Assembly: GCF_024362695.1 (NCBI RefSeq)
Contig: NC_065431.1
Coordinates: 5,648,624-5,712,623, forward strand
Length of the DNA: 64,000 bases
Source: Pectinophora gossypiella
Lineage: Eukaryota > Arthropoda > Insecta > Lepidoptera > Gelechiidae
Direction of reading: 5' to 3'
In this document: positions 1 through 10,399 of the stretch, in pieces
Layout: each line of letters begins with the position of its first letter
Numbering within the stretch: position 1 is the stretch's first letter
Translations under genes and position numbers: made by a program
The notes under the pieces: generated by a model
Told to the model about the DNA's origin: nothing
What the model saw: only the letters and a program-made list of their open reading frames with translations
Databases searched by the model: none

Positions 1-206
1 ATACTTGGCCGGAAAAAAAAATGTCAATGGTACGGAACCCTTCGTGCGCGAGCCCAACTCGCACTTGGCCGGTTTTTTTTATTCAATTAATTGGAGATAG
101 TTTGTTTATTATGTTTTAATTGGGTTATGTTGGTACATGATGTTATGTTGTAACGTTACACGTATATGTATAAATACACAGGGTGTTAGTGACGTCGTAA
201 CGAATA

Positions 207-492
207 CTAACCCTGGTGTCAGAGTTATTATTTAGCCGCCATAGGCCCCTGACATGACTCGTGTAACGACTACGTACTTACATCAGTAAGTAGTAACCGG
301 GACCAACGGCTTAACGTGCCTTCCGAAGCACGAATCATCTTACTTTTGGACAATCAGGTGATTCGCCTGTAATGTCCTAACCAAACAAGGGTCACATAGT
401 GATTTTTGTGATTTGTACCCACCGGGATTCGAACCCGGGACCTCAAAGTGAGAGGCAAGCGTTTTACCAACAGGGCTACCACGGCTCGGCTT
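207..492 (-). mobile_element. SINE chimera: SINE-A tail with SINE-D head
   Basis: The tail and core are those of SINE-A, but the tRNA-like head reads CTCTCACTTTGAGG, the anticodon-arm region of SINE-D, instead of the usual A head. Confidence 0.8.
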
Positions 493-687
493 TAGAGTAA
501 GTTAGTAAATGTAGAAATAAGTTTGTATTCACTTCATTCCAACTGCGGCCGCAAAGTTTCGCAAATACTAAACTATGACCCGAGTTGAATTACAACTGAC
601 GAATGATTGTGTAAAAATGTTTCCTCAGACATTGTCCGGAATGTTCTAGGTTTAACTTAACTTGTCACAAGTATGATGAGGTACTTA

Positions 688-1070
688 TTGGCCCCGATTC
701 CTGCAGACACATCCTAATTTAATTTGACGTTACACCCGTCATTTTCTTATCCGCCGAAAAGAAAAGGGACGGATCATTGACAGCTCTTAATTTTAGAAAG
801 AATGAGTAAAGAATGGATAACCCGGGCGAATCAAAAAGGTATCTCGCTGGTTTGCAAACCATTTGACGTGTGCTGTCAACATAATACTGTCGGGTTATTG
901 GCCAGTGTAAAAAAATTAAACGGTCGTTCTAGATTTGTGCTTAAAATTGTCGTGTGTTCCATAAATTTTATGCTTGTCGATTACCCGTCCCTTTCCTTTT
1001 CGACGGATAAGAAAATGACAGATATAACTTAAAATAAAATTAGATGGTGTTTACAGGAATTAGCACCATT
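688..1070. mobile_element. MITE-1 copy (palindromic)
   Basis: Ends are inverted copies of GATTCCTGCAGACACC-like sequence followed by TTATCCGCCGAAAAG and its complement on the other side. Six or seven further copies occur (5534, 17035 half, 38755, 43631, 48345). Confidence 0.8.
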
Positions 1071-1189
1071 GTCCGGATTATTCTAGCCTTATAACTTTTC
1101 ACAAGAATGGTTAGGTTACCTATTATTTGTATTACCGGCGCTTTAGATTGTATGTGTTAATTTTTTTTCAATATTCAATTTTCTCTATT

Positions 1190-1265
1190 TGCATACTATG
1201 ATGGTGTACAAGTTTGTAAGTTACATAAATGTGTTTAATATCACAGACCTATAATGACCCATTCT
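1190..1265 (-). mobile_element. LINE 3' end fragment
   Basis: Shares TACTATGATGGTGTACAAGT and flanks with the LINE 3' end at 61022-61080. Confidence 0.6.
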
Positions 1266-1304
1266 ATAAATTGAATTCAATATAAATTAAATTAAATTCA
1301 TCTT

Positions 1305-1650
1305 TTTTGGGGTTATGTATACGTTTTTACAATAAAATACCAGATAATATTTTAAATTTGTCAGAGAATAAATTTAAAGCTCACGTGAAGCTTACTTTAT
1401 GTAAAAAAGCTTATTATAAGATTACCTAATGATTACCTACATGATAAAAATGTCTGGTATTGAATGTGTTCCTCTAGTTATAATAACTTGTAATGTGTAC
1501 CATTGGTTTTTAAAAGATGTGTTGCTGTTGCAGTTTCTTGTCATTTCTTCTCCTCAGCCATAACACCTTGCGAAATGACGTAAATTCAAAAATGTTACAT
1601 TGACCTTCAACAAGTTTATCCATTACTTACATTGAATAAATGATTCTGAT
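1305..1650 (+). mobile_element. 5'-truncated LINE, RT C-terminus and 3' UTR
   Basis: Encodes RFYNKIPDNILNLSENKFKA then HVKLTLCKKAYYKIT and stop, the usual C-terminal tail of a non-LTR reverse transcriptase, followed by a 3' UTR ending AATAAATGATTCTGATT. Related copies: 30625-30825 (UTR only), 39900-40265 (opposite strand). Confidence 0.75.
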
Positions 1651-1694
1651 TTCTGATATAGTCTCTGCTTACCCCTGTGGGAAATAGGCGTGAG

Positions 1695-1860
1695 GCGTGT
1701 CTTTTTCCCACCGGGGTAAGTGGAGAGTATGGAATTCTATTGGCTTCGATCCTGACACACTTCTCTTGCTTCCTCCACATTCATCAATTTCATACACGCA
1801 CGCCGGTTCAGAGTAGATCGTACTGAATCTTTTCTAAGGACATTGGTGGTATGCTTCGGA
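1695..1860 (-). mobile_element. LINE C-terminal fragment (IGDVLRRG type)
   Basis: Minus strand resembles a LINE ORF end with RACMKLMNVEEAREVCQDRS. Abuts acyl-CoA reductase exon 2. Confidence 0.7.
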
Positions 1861-1883
1861 AGAAGTAAATGAAAAAAACTTAC

Positions 1884-1977
1884 AGCATCATTGAAGAGTT
1901 CTTCCAAACGTTGTTTTGGTGTTTTCCCTTTCTTTTGTCGCACGAGCAACATAATCTGACCGATATCCGGGCATTTT
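1884..1977 (-). CDS. Acyl-CoA reductase coding exon 2
   Basis: Acceptor CTTCCAG, donor GCT|GTAAGT, ending in phase 0. It encodes the second beta strand and the LLVRQKKGKTPKQRLEEL segment typical of acyl-CoA reductases. Exon 3 was not found in the remaining 1.9 kb and should lie left of the window. Confidence 0.87.
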
Positions 1978-3233
1978 CTGGAAGAAACCATAAACATTGT
2001 TAATGTTAAAACGCGCTTTTTTTAAGAATATATTTTTTTAATCAAATAAGGTACAATTTAAACAGTTAACAGCGAGCCCTGTGCTAGGATCATTCTGTAT
2101 CGCAGTGCCTCAATGAGATACAATTTTCGCTTAAAATTAATAAAATCAGCCTTTGGCGGCTCAATAATAACCCTGACCAGGGTTGATGAGGTTGGTAATT
2201 TGAGAGTTGGCACCTCACAACCCACACGATAGAGGAAGAATAAAATTATAAGTACATCAAGTCCGGTGGAAACTTAACTTACTTACTTACTTGTAGAATA
2301 ATACAGTTAAAAATTATATTAAGAAAATTAGGACAACAAATCTTGGAATCTAAAACAGTCCCTGGTCGTTATTGTGGTGAGCTAGAAGATATTTTTAAAT
2401 TTATTTATTGGATGGATTTGTATGAATACGTTTTGAACTAAGGCGTCTGTGCCTTGTAGTCTGTTTCTGTATAATAGACCTTGACCCTTGATCCTATGCC
2501 ACAATACTGATTACTAACGCACTGACTGACACCTGTCGCCTTGCCAGCGTGCCTTCATTTGTATGCGCGTAGTTAATGCGTCAAGAGTGGGTTTTTTGTG
2601 GGTCTTTTAAGGGGTCTATAAGGGGTGCTTTTTGAAGGGTAAAACGTAGTTTATCTACGAGCTTTTTCAGCTTGAAGCCTGACTCGCGGGAAAGGTTTTT
2701 TGAGGGGCTTTTGGGGGACTTTTAGGGAGTAGATTGCCGGTTATGTTATTGATTGGCGGTTACGGATATTTGTATTGTATTATATATTTGTATTTTCGGG
2801 GGTTCTTTTAAATGGGATCTGGGATATTAGTCTCGGTTTATCATTTAATTGAAAACGAACCTATGCAGTTTTTCCTGTCCCGCCGTTATAGGGACTTTCG
2901 AATAGTACTTTGGGGGTCTTCTGGTGTAATTTATTATTTATTTAGAAAAACAGTAATGAGTGAACAACGAACATAAGTATTTTCTCCACCAGCACTTTCC
3001 TTATGAAGCCTGTTTTGCTGTTAAAGGGTTTTTCGAGGGGTCTTTGGGAGACTTTCGGGGGGTCTTTCGCTGGAATAAGTGAAGGACGAACCTGAGCAGT
3101 TTCTCCACGAGGACTTTCCCCATGAAGCCTGTCCCGCCGGTGATCAGCACATTTCTGTTAGTGAAGGTCGCCGCGATCCTGTCTGGCATCGCGTCCACTT
3201 CCTCCGCCGTGAAGCCTTCAGCTGACATCTTGG
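1884..3233 (-). CDS. Fatty acyl-CoA reductase, N-terminal part (two coding exons, gene runs off left edge)
   Basis: Fatty acyl-CoA reductases turn fatty acyl-CoA into fatty alcohols with NADPH; in moths the products feed cuticle wax and pheromone pathways. Coding exon 1 (3092-3228, ATG at 3228) encodes a short acidic lead, then MPDRIAATFTNRNVLITGG and TGFMGKVLVEKLL; the GGTGFMG run is the Rossmann dinucleotide-binding loop of the NAD_binding_4 family. Exon 2 (1884-1977) continues RKCPDIGQIMLLVRQKKGK and TPKQRLEELFNDA, as expected for the family. The junction is in frame (AG|A, arginine), with donor CAG|GTTCG and acceptor TTCCAG. An acceptor at 3234 lies five bases before the ATG, so a noncoding leader exon is expected upstream. 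Family proteins are about 500 aa, so only about 75 residues are here. Paralogues are numerous in Lepidoptera; the subtype cannot be assigned. Confidence 0.9.
2152..2246 (+). mobile_element. SINE-A 3' fragment
   Basis: Holds only the tail (CTTTGGCGGCTCAATAATAA to the CACACGATAGAGGAAGAA end). Confidence 0.8.
2590..3030 (-). repeat. Decayed tandem copies of acyl-CoA reductase exon 1 end plus intron start
   Basis: Three degraded copies of the exon 1 end follow the real exon on the minus strand. The copy at 2968-3025 still reads KTGFIRKVLVEKILM beside the genuine GTGFMGKVLVEKLLR. A copy near 2853-2890 keeps GGCGGGACAGG, AAAAACTGC and the donor-like AGGTTCGT with an internal deletion. A copy near 2640-2685 reads GFKLKKLVDKLR. 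Between them, degenerate blocks of the type GAGGGGTCTTTGGGAGACTT alternate. Spacing is roughly 110-220 bp. These look like dead exon duplicates, not alternative exons, because their reading frames and donors are damaged. Confidence 0.6.
3092..3233 (-). CDS. Acyl-CoA reductase coding exon 1 (with 5 nt of 5' UTR)
   Basis: Acceptor TTCCAG precedes CCAAGATG. The exon holds the start codon and the NADPH-binding glycine motif and ends in phase 2 at donor CTCAG|GTTCG. The same exon end recurs in decayed form further into the intron (2640-3030). Confidence 0.87.
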
Positions 3234-3240
3234 CTGGAAC

Positions 3241-3545
3241 GAAGAATAATAATAATAATAATAATAATAACGTTTATTGCATGAAATCAGGTTAGGTACA
3301 TAATTAGGTAATTAATTACCACCATACAAAAAGCTACAATATTAAATACCTGTCGCATAACCCGAAAGTTCCTTACTTCGCCCACCATTTCATCGAATCA
3401 CCTCGACCCCACTACACTTGGTTAAGGCCCGTGTAGTGGGTATAAACTACCCCTTAAAAGGGAGAATAGAAAATAAAATATAAATAATAATAACGTTTAT
3501 TGCATGAAATCAGGTTAGGTACATAATTAGGTAATTAATTCTTTA
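3241..3545 (-). repeat. Duplicated LINE 3' end with ATA microsatellite
   Basis: Two direct copies of TAATAACGTTTATTGCATGA and about 45 following bases start at 3258 and 3488, the first preceded by (ATA)n. On the minus strand this is the AT-rich tail of a LINE. Confidence 0.65.
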
Positions 3546-3599
3546 AAAAAACAACAAAAAACCAATAACACAACATAGAGTGTCGTTGTGCAATAAAGT

Positions 3600-3725
3600 A
3601 TAAGCTCACGTATATATCCCAATTGGGGTAGTCAGAGGTACATCCATCGCAAAATGAGCTAAGTCCCAGACTACCATATTGTTGTTAATTTATCTTAAGT
3701 ACAGTTTTCACTAACACAGTTGGCT
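3600..3725. repeat. Dispersed repeat fragment
   Basis: Contains GCTCACG, ATATCCCAATTGGGGTAGTC and ACATCCATCGC, recurring at 4100-4150, 9035-9085 and 43400-43460. Identity unknown; likely a LINE or SINE end. Confidence 0.5.
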
Positions 3726-3757
3726 CGGCCATCATAGACGGCGATACGGCTCACCAC

Positions 3758-4075
3758 CTTCTTCTTCTATCGTGTGGGTTGTATTACCAACCTCATCAAC
3801 CCTGGTGTCATAGTTATTATTGAGCCGCCAAAGGCCCCTGACATGACTCATATAACGACTACGTACTTACATCAGTAATTAGTAACCGGGACCAATGGCT
3901 TAATGTGCCTTCCGAAGCACGGATCTTCTTACTTTCCAAAAATCAGGTGATCAGCCTGTAATGTCCCAACCAAACTAGGGACCACGAAGTAATTTTTGTG
4001 ATATTTCCCCACCGGGAATCGAACCCAGGAGCTCCGGATCGTGAGCCCAACGCTCAACCACTGGATCACACCTAA
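3758..4075 (-). mobile_element. SINE-A, near full length
   Basis: Full order tail-core-head, with the head ending CCGGATCGTGAGCCCAACGC. Confidence 0.85.
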
Positions 4076-4423
4076 CACGGTGGTCTAACAGAAAACTCGG
4101 TGAGGTGTGGGTACTAAGTAGTTCGTTTTGCGATGGATGTACTTATGACTACCCCTATTAGGATACGTGAACTTATGTTATGTGTAATGTTTTATTTTAC
4201 CCGACTGCGACGAAGCAAAAAGAAGGGTTATTGCTTCACCTGGCCCTCATTATGTGAGCGCCCTACTAACCTTCCTTACAAAACTATTGTTACTTTTAGT
4301 ATTGTAATTATTCAGTATTTTATTCTCACATGTTAATTTATACGCAGCGACCTTCGTGGTGCAAGGTAGACCTTGACCGCTAAACCAAGACCCGGGTTCG
4401 ATTCCCAATTGAGTCAACTTATT

Positions 4424-4736
4424 TTTCTTATCGTGTGAGTTGTGAAGTGGAATACTAACTCATCAACCCTGGTGTCAGGGTTACTAATGAGCTACCAAAG
4501 GCTCCTGACATGGCTCATGTAATAACTACTAACTTACATCAGTAAGTATTAACCGGGACCAACGGCTTAACGCGCCTTCCGGAGCACGGATCATCTTACT
4601 TTCGGACAATCAGGTGATCAACCTGTTATGTCCTAACCCTAACCAAACTATCCCTAGTTTGTGATCTCCACAAAGTGATTTTTGTGATATGTCCCCACCG
4701 GAATACGAACCCGGGGCCTCCGGATCGTGAGCCCAC
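4424..4736 (-). mobile_element. SINE-A, near full length
   Basis: Same layout; a short duplication (CCTAACCCTAACC) lies near the core. Confidence 0.85.
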
Positions 4737-4795
4737 GGTAGTTTTATTATTTATTCTATCACGGGTGTTTTAAAAGGGTGCTCTATGTAGCTAAA

Positions 4796-4973
4796 GGGGT
4801 GAATATCAAAATGTGTCAAGTTTGGTGGCGAACTTTCATATTATTTTTTCGTGAAAAATTGGGTTCAACAAGTCACCTCGTAGATAGAGCTATTTTTTCA
4901 TGACGAACCCAATTTTTCACGAAAAAATAATATGAAAGTTCGCCATCAAACTTGAAATTTTGATATTCACCCC
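4796..4973. mobile_element. MITE-5, hairpin element
   Basis: Two arms of about 70 bp (4796-4866 and 4904-4973) are inverted copies, beginning GGGGTGAATATCAAAATG, around a 37-bp loop. A snap-back structure without coding capacity. Confidence 0.85.
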
Positions 4974-4979
4974 AAGAAG

Positions 4980-5533
4980 AGCAGGAATGTTGGAAAATAA
5001 TGAACTACAGTTTAATAATTAAGTATTATACGTCATATGAACGTAACTAGAGGTATAATTGGCCGCATCGTAATAATCATTGAAACAAGTTCCAAGAACA
5101 GACAGAAATAATAATTTACTTATAATGTTTTTATAAGTACACACCTACGTCGAATGTTTTTGTTCGTTTTGAAACAATACTTGTATGACGTTGATTCTCT
5201 TGCTTAAAAAAATACATGTTACTACAAAACACAAACTAAAAATAAACTAGGTTTGAAATAGTATTTCGCGCCGCAAAAGAAGTCGGCGGATTTTAATGAA
5301 ACTAATTTGACAAGTCATAATAATTCTATGCAGAATCTGCGACAGTAGCGCCGCGGCGTTCGGGACTTCTTTCGTATACGGATTATATTTTAAACATAGT
5401 TTATGTTTTAGTCTTTTGTTTTGTAGTAACACTCTTTATGTTTACTTACACAGAAACCTTGCTCTTTCTTATAGTAAATAATAAAAATAATATCGCACAA
5501 GTGCTTTTCTATTATGGTATTTTTTTAAACTTA
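4980..5533. other. No recognised feature
   Basis: AT-rich DNA without a supported ORF, splice pattern or repeat that I could match elsewhere in the window. Confidence 0.5.
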
Positions 5534-5905
5534 CAATGGCCCCGATTCCTACAGTCACCTCCTAATTTTATTGTAAGTTATATCTGTCATTTTCTTATCC
5601 GCCGAAAAGGAAAGGGACGGATGATTGACAGCTCGTAATTTTAGGAATAATGAGTAAATGAATGAATAACCCCGGCGAATAAAATAGGCATCACGCTGGT
5701 ATGCCATCCGTTTGACGTGCTGTCTACTTAACTCTGTAGGGGTTATTGCACGATGTAAAATTTGTAGACGGTTATTTTAGATTTCTGCTTAAAATTTACG
5801 TGTACTTATTCCATAAATTTTATGCCTGTCGATTACCCGACGCTTTCTTTATAACTTAAAATAAAATTAGATGGTTTTTACAGGAATTAGCACCAATAGA
5901 GTGCT
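5534..5905. mobile_element. MITE-1 copy
   Basis: Left end GCCCCGATTCCTACAGTCAC, right end TTTTTACAGGAATTAGCACC; the right arm has lost its CCTTTTCGGCGGAT block. Confidence 0.8.
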
Positions 5906-6044
5906 TACATCCAGAAATTAAGGAACGAAGAAAAAAACAAGAAGAAGAATTCTATTGTATTAAGATTGTATTAAGCATTATCGAATTGGGCCTGGTCTGT
6001 AATGATAATGTGTGTTTGGATATGTAAATAAATACATAACATAA

Positions 6045-6150
6045 ACAGCTTATATATGTCCCACTGCTGGGCACAGGCCTCCCCTCAATCTACCGGAGGG
6101 GGTATAGAGCATACTCCACCACGCTTCTCCACTGCGGGTTGGTGGAGAAA
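6045..6150 (-). mobile_element. SINE-B tail fragment
   Basis: Contains GTCCCACTGCTGGGCACAGG and the inverted CTCCACTGCGGGTTGGTGGA block. Confidence 0.8.
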
Positions 6151-6748
6151 TAAATAAATAATAAAAGAATAAAAAAAGAGTTGAAAGACAGACGAATAGA
6201 CAACAAAATGATCCTATAAGGATTCTGTTCTTCCGTTTGAATTTCGTAACTCTAAAACAAAAGACAGCTGATTAAACATCATTTTGCTCAAAGCAAACTT
6301 CAGGACACTTTCCCTTTCTACTCCACAGAGCACATACAGCGTGATGGCAAATATACTCAGCTCAATTAAGGCCAAATCCACACAAATATGGCCATATTAC
6401 CAACTGTCAAATAATTTCATGCAAATAGATACGAAATTATGTAAATATTGAACAAGTTATGTGAACTTTTAAGAGAAAATTTAACAATGGTATAAGAAGA
6501 TAAGGTATGCTCAAAACTGACAGCTAGAATTTCAAGGTTAGCCCAGCTGACGTCATCCCACCCTGGGTTGCCATTTTATAAATTTACTAATTTATTTTAT
6601 AAATTACCCACGACCGATGTTTTTATATTTACGTTGCAAGGAAATTTTGAACTTTAGTAAAAGAATTATTTTAATTCACTTAATTTTCAATAATGAAATT
6701 TACGTCCTTGGAATGTTGGAGATACCAATTTAATGGTAACACAGTGGA
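6151..6748. other. No recognised feature
   Basis: AT-rich sequence; no supported coding region or repeat family member. Confidence 0.5.
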
Positions 6749-7072
6749 TCTTCTTCTATCGTGTGGATTGTGAGGTGAATTACCAACCCATCAACCCTGG
6801 TGTCAGGGTTATCACTGAGCCGCCATAGGCCCCTGACATGAATCATGTAACGACTACGTACTTACATCAGTAAGTAATAACCGGGACCAACGGCTTAACG
6901 TGCCTTCCGAAGCACGGATCTTTTTACTTTTTGGACAATCAAGTGATCAGCCTGTAATGTCCTAACCAAACTAGGGATCACAAAGTGATTTTTGTGATTT
7001 GTCCCCACCGGGATTCGAACCCGGGACCTCCGGATGGTGAGCACAACGCTCAACCACTGAACCACGGAGGTC
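6749..7072 (-). mobile_element. SINE-A, near full length
   Basis: Head includes a good B box (GGTTCGAATCCCGGTGGGG on the minus strand). Confidence 0.85.
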
Positions 7073-7267
7073 GTTACACAGTGGTAACACGTTATCAATG
7101 GGCTAGCAATGGCGGCTTGTTATAGGATTCTCAAATCCGAAAATACTAAGTACTTACATACCTACTAATGTACTATCGCCTTAAAGTGAAAATATTTTTT
7201 TGTAAAAGCACATTCGCAAGTGAATTTTGTTAACAAAACTTCTCAGTAAACACATATTACTTACATA

Positions 7268-7365
7268 CATACATAAACTCACGCCTATTTCCCACCCGGG
7301 TAAGCAGAGACTATAGAATTCCATTTGCTTCGAACATGACACACTTCTCTTGCTTCCAGTAAACA
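7268..7365 (-). mobile_element. LINE 3' fragment (IGDVLRRG type)
   Basis: Same GTAAGCAGAGACTATAGAAT block as at 1695, 9783, 25700 and 57830. Confidence 0.65.
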
Positions 7366-7394
7366 CTCTAAAATTTTTAGTCTCATTTTTAATC

Positions 7395-7560
7395 CTGACT
7401 TTATTTTGATTAGAATAATAATGGGTGGAAGATGTGTTGTGCCTGGGTGTAATAACAAGGGTCATCATTTATACGAGCCAAAAACAAAAATAAAAGATGC
7501 ATATGTCTGTTCTCCATGAAATTAGAAGGTTAAACGAAGACAAATCTATACAGCGCTATC
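7395..7560 (+). mobile_element. Non-autonomous element with THAP-like coding remnant
   Basis: ATG at 7421 opens MGGRCVVPGCNNKGHHLYEP then KTKIKDAYVCSP and a stop. The CxxxxC spacing and the GHHLYEP block look like the start of a THAP zinc finger. Related pieces: 13675-13790 and, inverted, 44140-44235. Confidence 0.45.
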
Positions 7561-7594
7561 TATATTTTCTTTTGGGAACGTAACACGGATAGTC

Positions 7595-7710
7595 TTTTTT
7601 TCCCCCTTTTTGACGTGACTTATTGTAGATTTGCCGCAGATGGCATTTACTACTTGGCCGGACAAATGGGGAGCGCTGACGGCTCTCACCCGGTACAACG
7701 TTTAAGAAAA
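7595..7710 (-). mobile_element. LINE 3' end fragment
   Basis: Shares ACTTGGCCGGACAAATGG and the TGACGTGACTTATTGTAGAT end with 12175-12310, 43505-43600 and 47265-47430. Confidence 0.6.
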
Positions 7711-7902
7711 GTCTCTCATAGAATCTTGGAATCAGTGGTGAAAACCGAAAATGTTGTAACATAGCGTACAACCAGTTTGTGACTCAATGTGTTACTTATC
7801 AGGTAGAACTCGGAAACTAGTCCAGTGTAGGTATTTGTAATATAACACTAACGTTAACTGGTTCCACTTCTGAAGTCACTTTAGTTCTGTTGTACACCGG
7901 CT

Positions 7903-8188
7903 TGGAGGAGCTCGGTGGCGCAGCGGTAAACGCGCTCGGTCTGCGATTGTTGAAGTTAAGCAACTTTCGCAAAGGCCGGTCAATGGGTGACCACAAAAAA
8001 GTTTTCATCTCGAGCTCCTCCGTGCTTCGGAAGGTACGTTAAGACGTTGGTCCCGGCTGCATTAGCAGTCGTTAATAACCACCAATCCGCACTGGGCCCG
8101 CGTGGTGGTTTAAGGCCCGATCTCCCTATCCATCCATGGGGAAGGCCCGTGCCCCAGCAGTGGGGACGTTAATGGGCTGATGATGATG
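7903..8188 (+). mobile_element. SINE-C (tRNA/5S chimera)
   Basis: Starts GAGCTCGGTGGCGCAGCGGT, then the 5S-like GAAGTTAAGCAAC (the second landmark reads AATGGGTGACC here), the shared core and a tail with CCCAGCAGTGGGGACGTTAA. Confidence 0.9.
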
Positions 8189-8254
8189 ACACCGGCTTGC
8201 TTCTCAATCGGATTGCGATTCGAACTCCGGTACCGGACTTGCACCAACGCATTA

Positions 8255-8880
8255 TTAATTTATCTTAAGTGCTGTTTCATAAATGTTATCCTAGGTCTAC
8301 CCCTTCCTCTCTTCCCTTCAATTTTTCCTTCTATAATGTTTGTTATAAATGAATCGTGTCGTATCAGGTGGCCAAACATATTTCCTCTCCGGTTCTCTAT
8401 AGTCTTCAATATGGTTCTCTTTTCTTTAACTCTTTCCAGCACTTTTTCATATGACACCATTTCAGTCCAGCTTATACCCTCCATCCTAACAAATAAAAGA
8501 GAAGGTGCAAGTCGTGTCGTATCGGGAGGTGAAGGTTTTGGCGGGAAGAAGAGAGGAATGGCGGTTACTCCACTGACAAGAGCGCAGCTCTTAAATAGAG
8601 AGAGAGAAGTGCTGTTTAACAAAGTTGGCTCGACCATTAAAGACGGCGATCATCAACATCAATTTAAGAGCCACGCTCTTGTCGGTGTAGCATTTTCCAT
8701 TCCAGTCTATCAAAGGCCTTGACTTCCCTATAAAACACGACGTAACCTTTTCCTTAATCTGTTCCATGTAAGCTCTTCTTGGTCTTCCCCTTCCTCTCTT
8801 TCCTTCTAGCTTTCCTTCTATGATGTTTTTAATAAATAGTCGTGACTTATTAAAAATGGCGATACGGATCACAAATTTTT
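8255..8880 (-). mobile_element. Two or three overlapping LINE 3' ends (GRGRPRR type)
   Basis: Minus-strand translation gives HLIRHDSFITNIIEGKIEGK then RGRGRPRITFMKQ, and a second copy with EGKLEGKRGRGRPRRAYMEQ, the C-terminus of a non-LTR ORF2. A plus-sense stretch with AGAGAG repeats near 8600 joins them. Confidence 0.7.
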
Positions 8881-9012
8881 CTTGCAGCTTCTTTTCCCCG
8901 GCTACACAGGTTGTGAGAGGCTGCAGTAGTTTTAGGCGGATGAGATGTTCGTTATGTAAAAGTTGACGATTCAAAGTGTTACCAACTGAATAAAGATATT
9001 TTTGACTTTCAA
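8873..9012 (+). mobile_element. LINE 3' UTR end
   Basis: TTTTTCTTGCAGCTTCTTTT to AAAGATATTTTTGACTTT. Other copies: 15132-15275, 41975-42075, 46742-46908. Confidence 0.65.
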
Positions 9013-9184
9013 ATCTCGATGAAGTGTGGGTTAGTTCATGTTGCGATGGATGTACCTCTGACTAGCCCAATTGGGATATAGTCGTGATGTTATGTTATGT
9101 AAAAGACACAGTAAAGCGTGAAATGTACCACACGTAATATTTGTCTGCCTTAAGGTCAAAAATATGATAAATTCAATTTACCCG

Positions 9185-9285
9185 ACCCGACAACCCTAGA
9201 CAGAATGTCATGGCGCCGCAAAGTTAGGAGAGCCGACCCCACCTAAAGTGGGATAGCGCAAGGAAGAAGAAGAAGAAGGTCAAAA
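9185..9285 (+). mobile_element. LINE 3' end fragment with GAA tail
   Basis: CACCTAAAGTGGGATAGCGC followed by (GAA)n, a microsatellite tail typical of LINE 3' ends. Confidence 0.5.
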
Positions 9286-9324
9286 ATATGATAATGTCAA
9301 CCTACCTAAGGTGTTTATCGCATC

Positions 9325-9645
9325 ATCTCACAGGGTCCGCTTACCTAACCTGTAGATTTGACAGGTCCGGTTTTTAACAGAAGCAACTGCCTGTCCGACC
9401 TTCCAACTCGCGAAGGGTGTACCAGCCCAATGCAGGTTAGGTCACATTCCTCCGAAAATGCATTTTTCGGGTACGTGAAATCCACTCACGATGTTTTCCT
9501 TCACCGCTGAGCACGTGATAATCATTTATGATCCATATGAATTCGAAAACAAATTCGACAATCATTGGTTTAGGCCTGTGGTGAATTTGAACCTGCGACC
9601 TCAAAGTGAGAGGCGAGCGTTCTACCAACTGCGCTACCACGCGGT
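9325..9645 (-). mobile_element. SINE-D, near full length
   Basis: Body with ACGATGTTTTCCTTCACCGC; head with CTCAAAGTGAGAGGCGAGCG and a tRNA-like TACCAACTGCGCTACCACG. Confidence 0.85.
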
Positions 9646-9782
9646 GACATGTGGGAATAACCTTAAACAGGTTTTTGATGATAACTAATTTAGTATTCGA
9701 ATCAAGACGTAACGCGTGTTCAAGGTCTTCATTCACTAGATTATAACGTAAAAGAATGTTGAGGAAAGTACATAGATGCATA

Positions 9783-10015
9783 AACTCGCGCCTATTTCCC
9801 ACCGGGGTAAGCAGAGACTATAGAATTCCATTAGCTTCGATGCTGACACTTCTCTTGCTTCCTCCTATCATCAATCGTTTAATACACACAGTGTAGATCT
9901 TCTTCTTCTATCGTGTAGGTTGTGAGATTAATTACCAAATTCATCAACCCTGGTGTCAGGGTTAGTAGAAGAAGAAGTGTAGATCGTACTGAACCTCTTC
10001 TAAGGACAACTCCAA
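9783..10015 (-). mobile_element. LINE fragment split by a SINE-A tail
   Basis: The LINE IGDVLRRG-type end (9783-9898 and about 9970-10015) is interrupted by SINE-A tail sequence at 9900-9966 bounded by AGAAGAAG. Confidence 0.6.
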
Positions 10016-10340
10016 TAACGGCCTCTGTGGTCCAGTGAGTGTTGGTCTCACGATCACGGAGGCTCCGGATTCGAATCCCGGTGGGGACATATCACAAAAA
10101 TCACTTTGTGATCCCTACTTTGGTCAGGGCATTACAGGCTGATCACCTGATTGTCCGAAAGTAAGACGAACCGTGTTTCGGAAGGCACGTTAAGCCGTTG
10201 GTACCGGTTACTACTTACTGGTGTAAGTATGTAGTCGTTATATGAGTCATGTCAGGGGCCCTTGGCGGCTCAAAAATAACCCTGATACCAGGGTTGATGA
10301 GTCTGGTATTCCACCTCATAACCCACACGATAAGAAGAAC
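10014..10340 (+). mobile_element. SINE-A, near full length
   Basis: Head GCCTCTGTGGTCCAGTGAGT, B box GATTCGAATCCCGGTGGGG, core and full tail. Confidence 0.85.
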
Positions 10341-10399
10341 CTTTAACTAGGATTGTGATATTGTCGTGAGCTTATGTTGTTAAAATCGAACTCAGAGAA

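Noticed and set aside
400..490. tRNA-Glu-like gene on the minus strand
   Set aside because: It is the head of a SINE-D/A chimera.
8180..8974. 180-aa and 127-aa frames as host genes
   Set aside because: They translate LINE tails with GRGRPRR motifs and AGAGAG tracts on the opposite strand.
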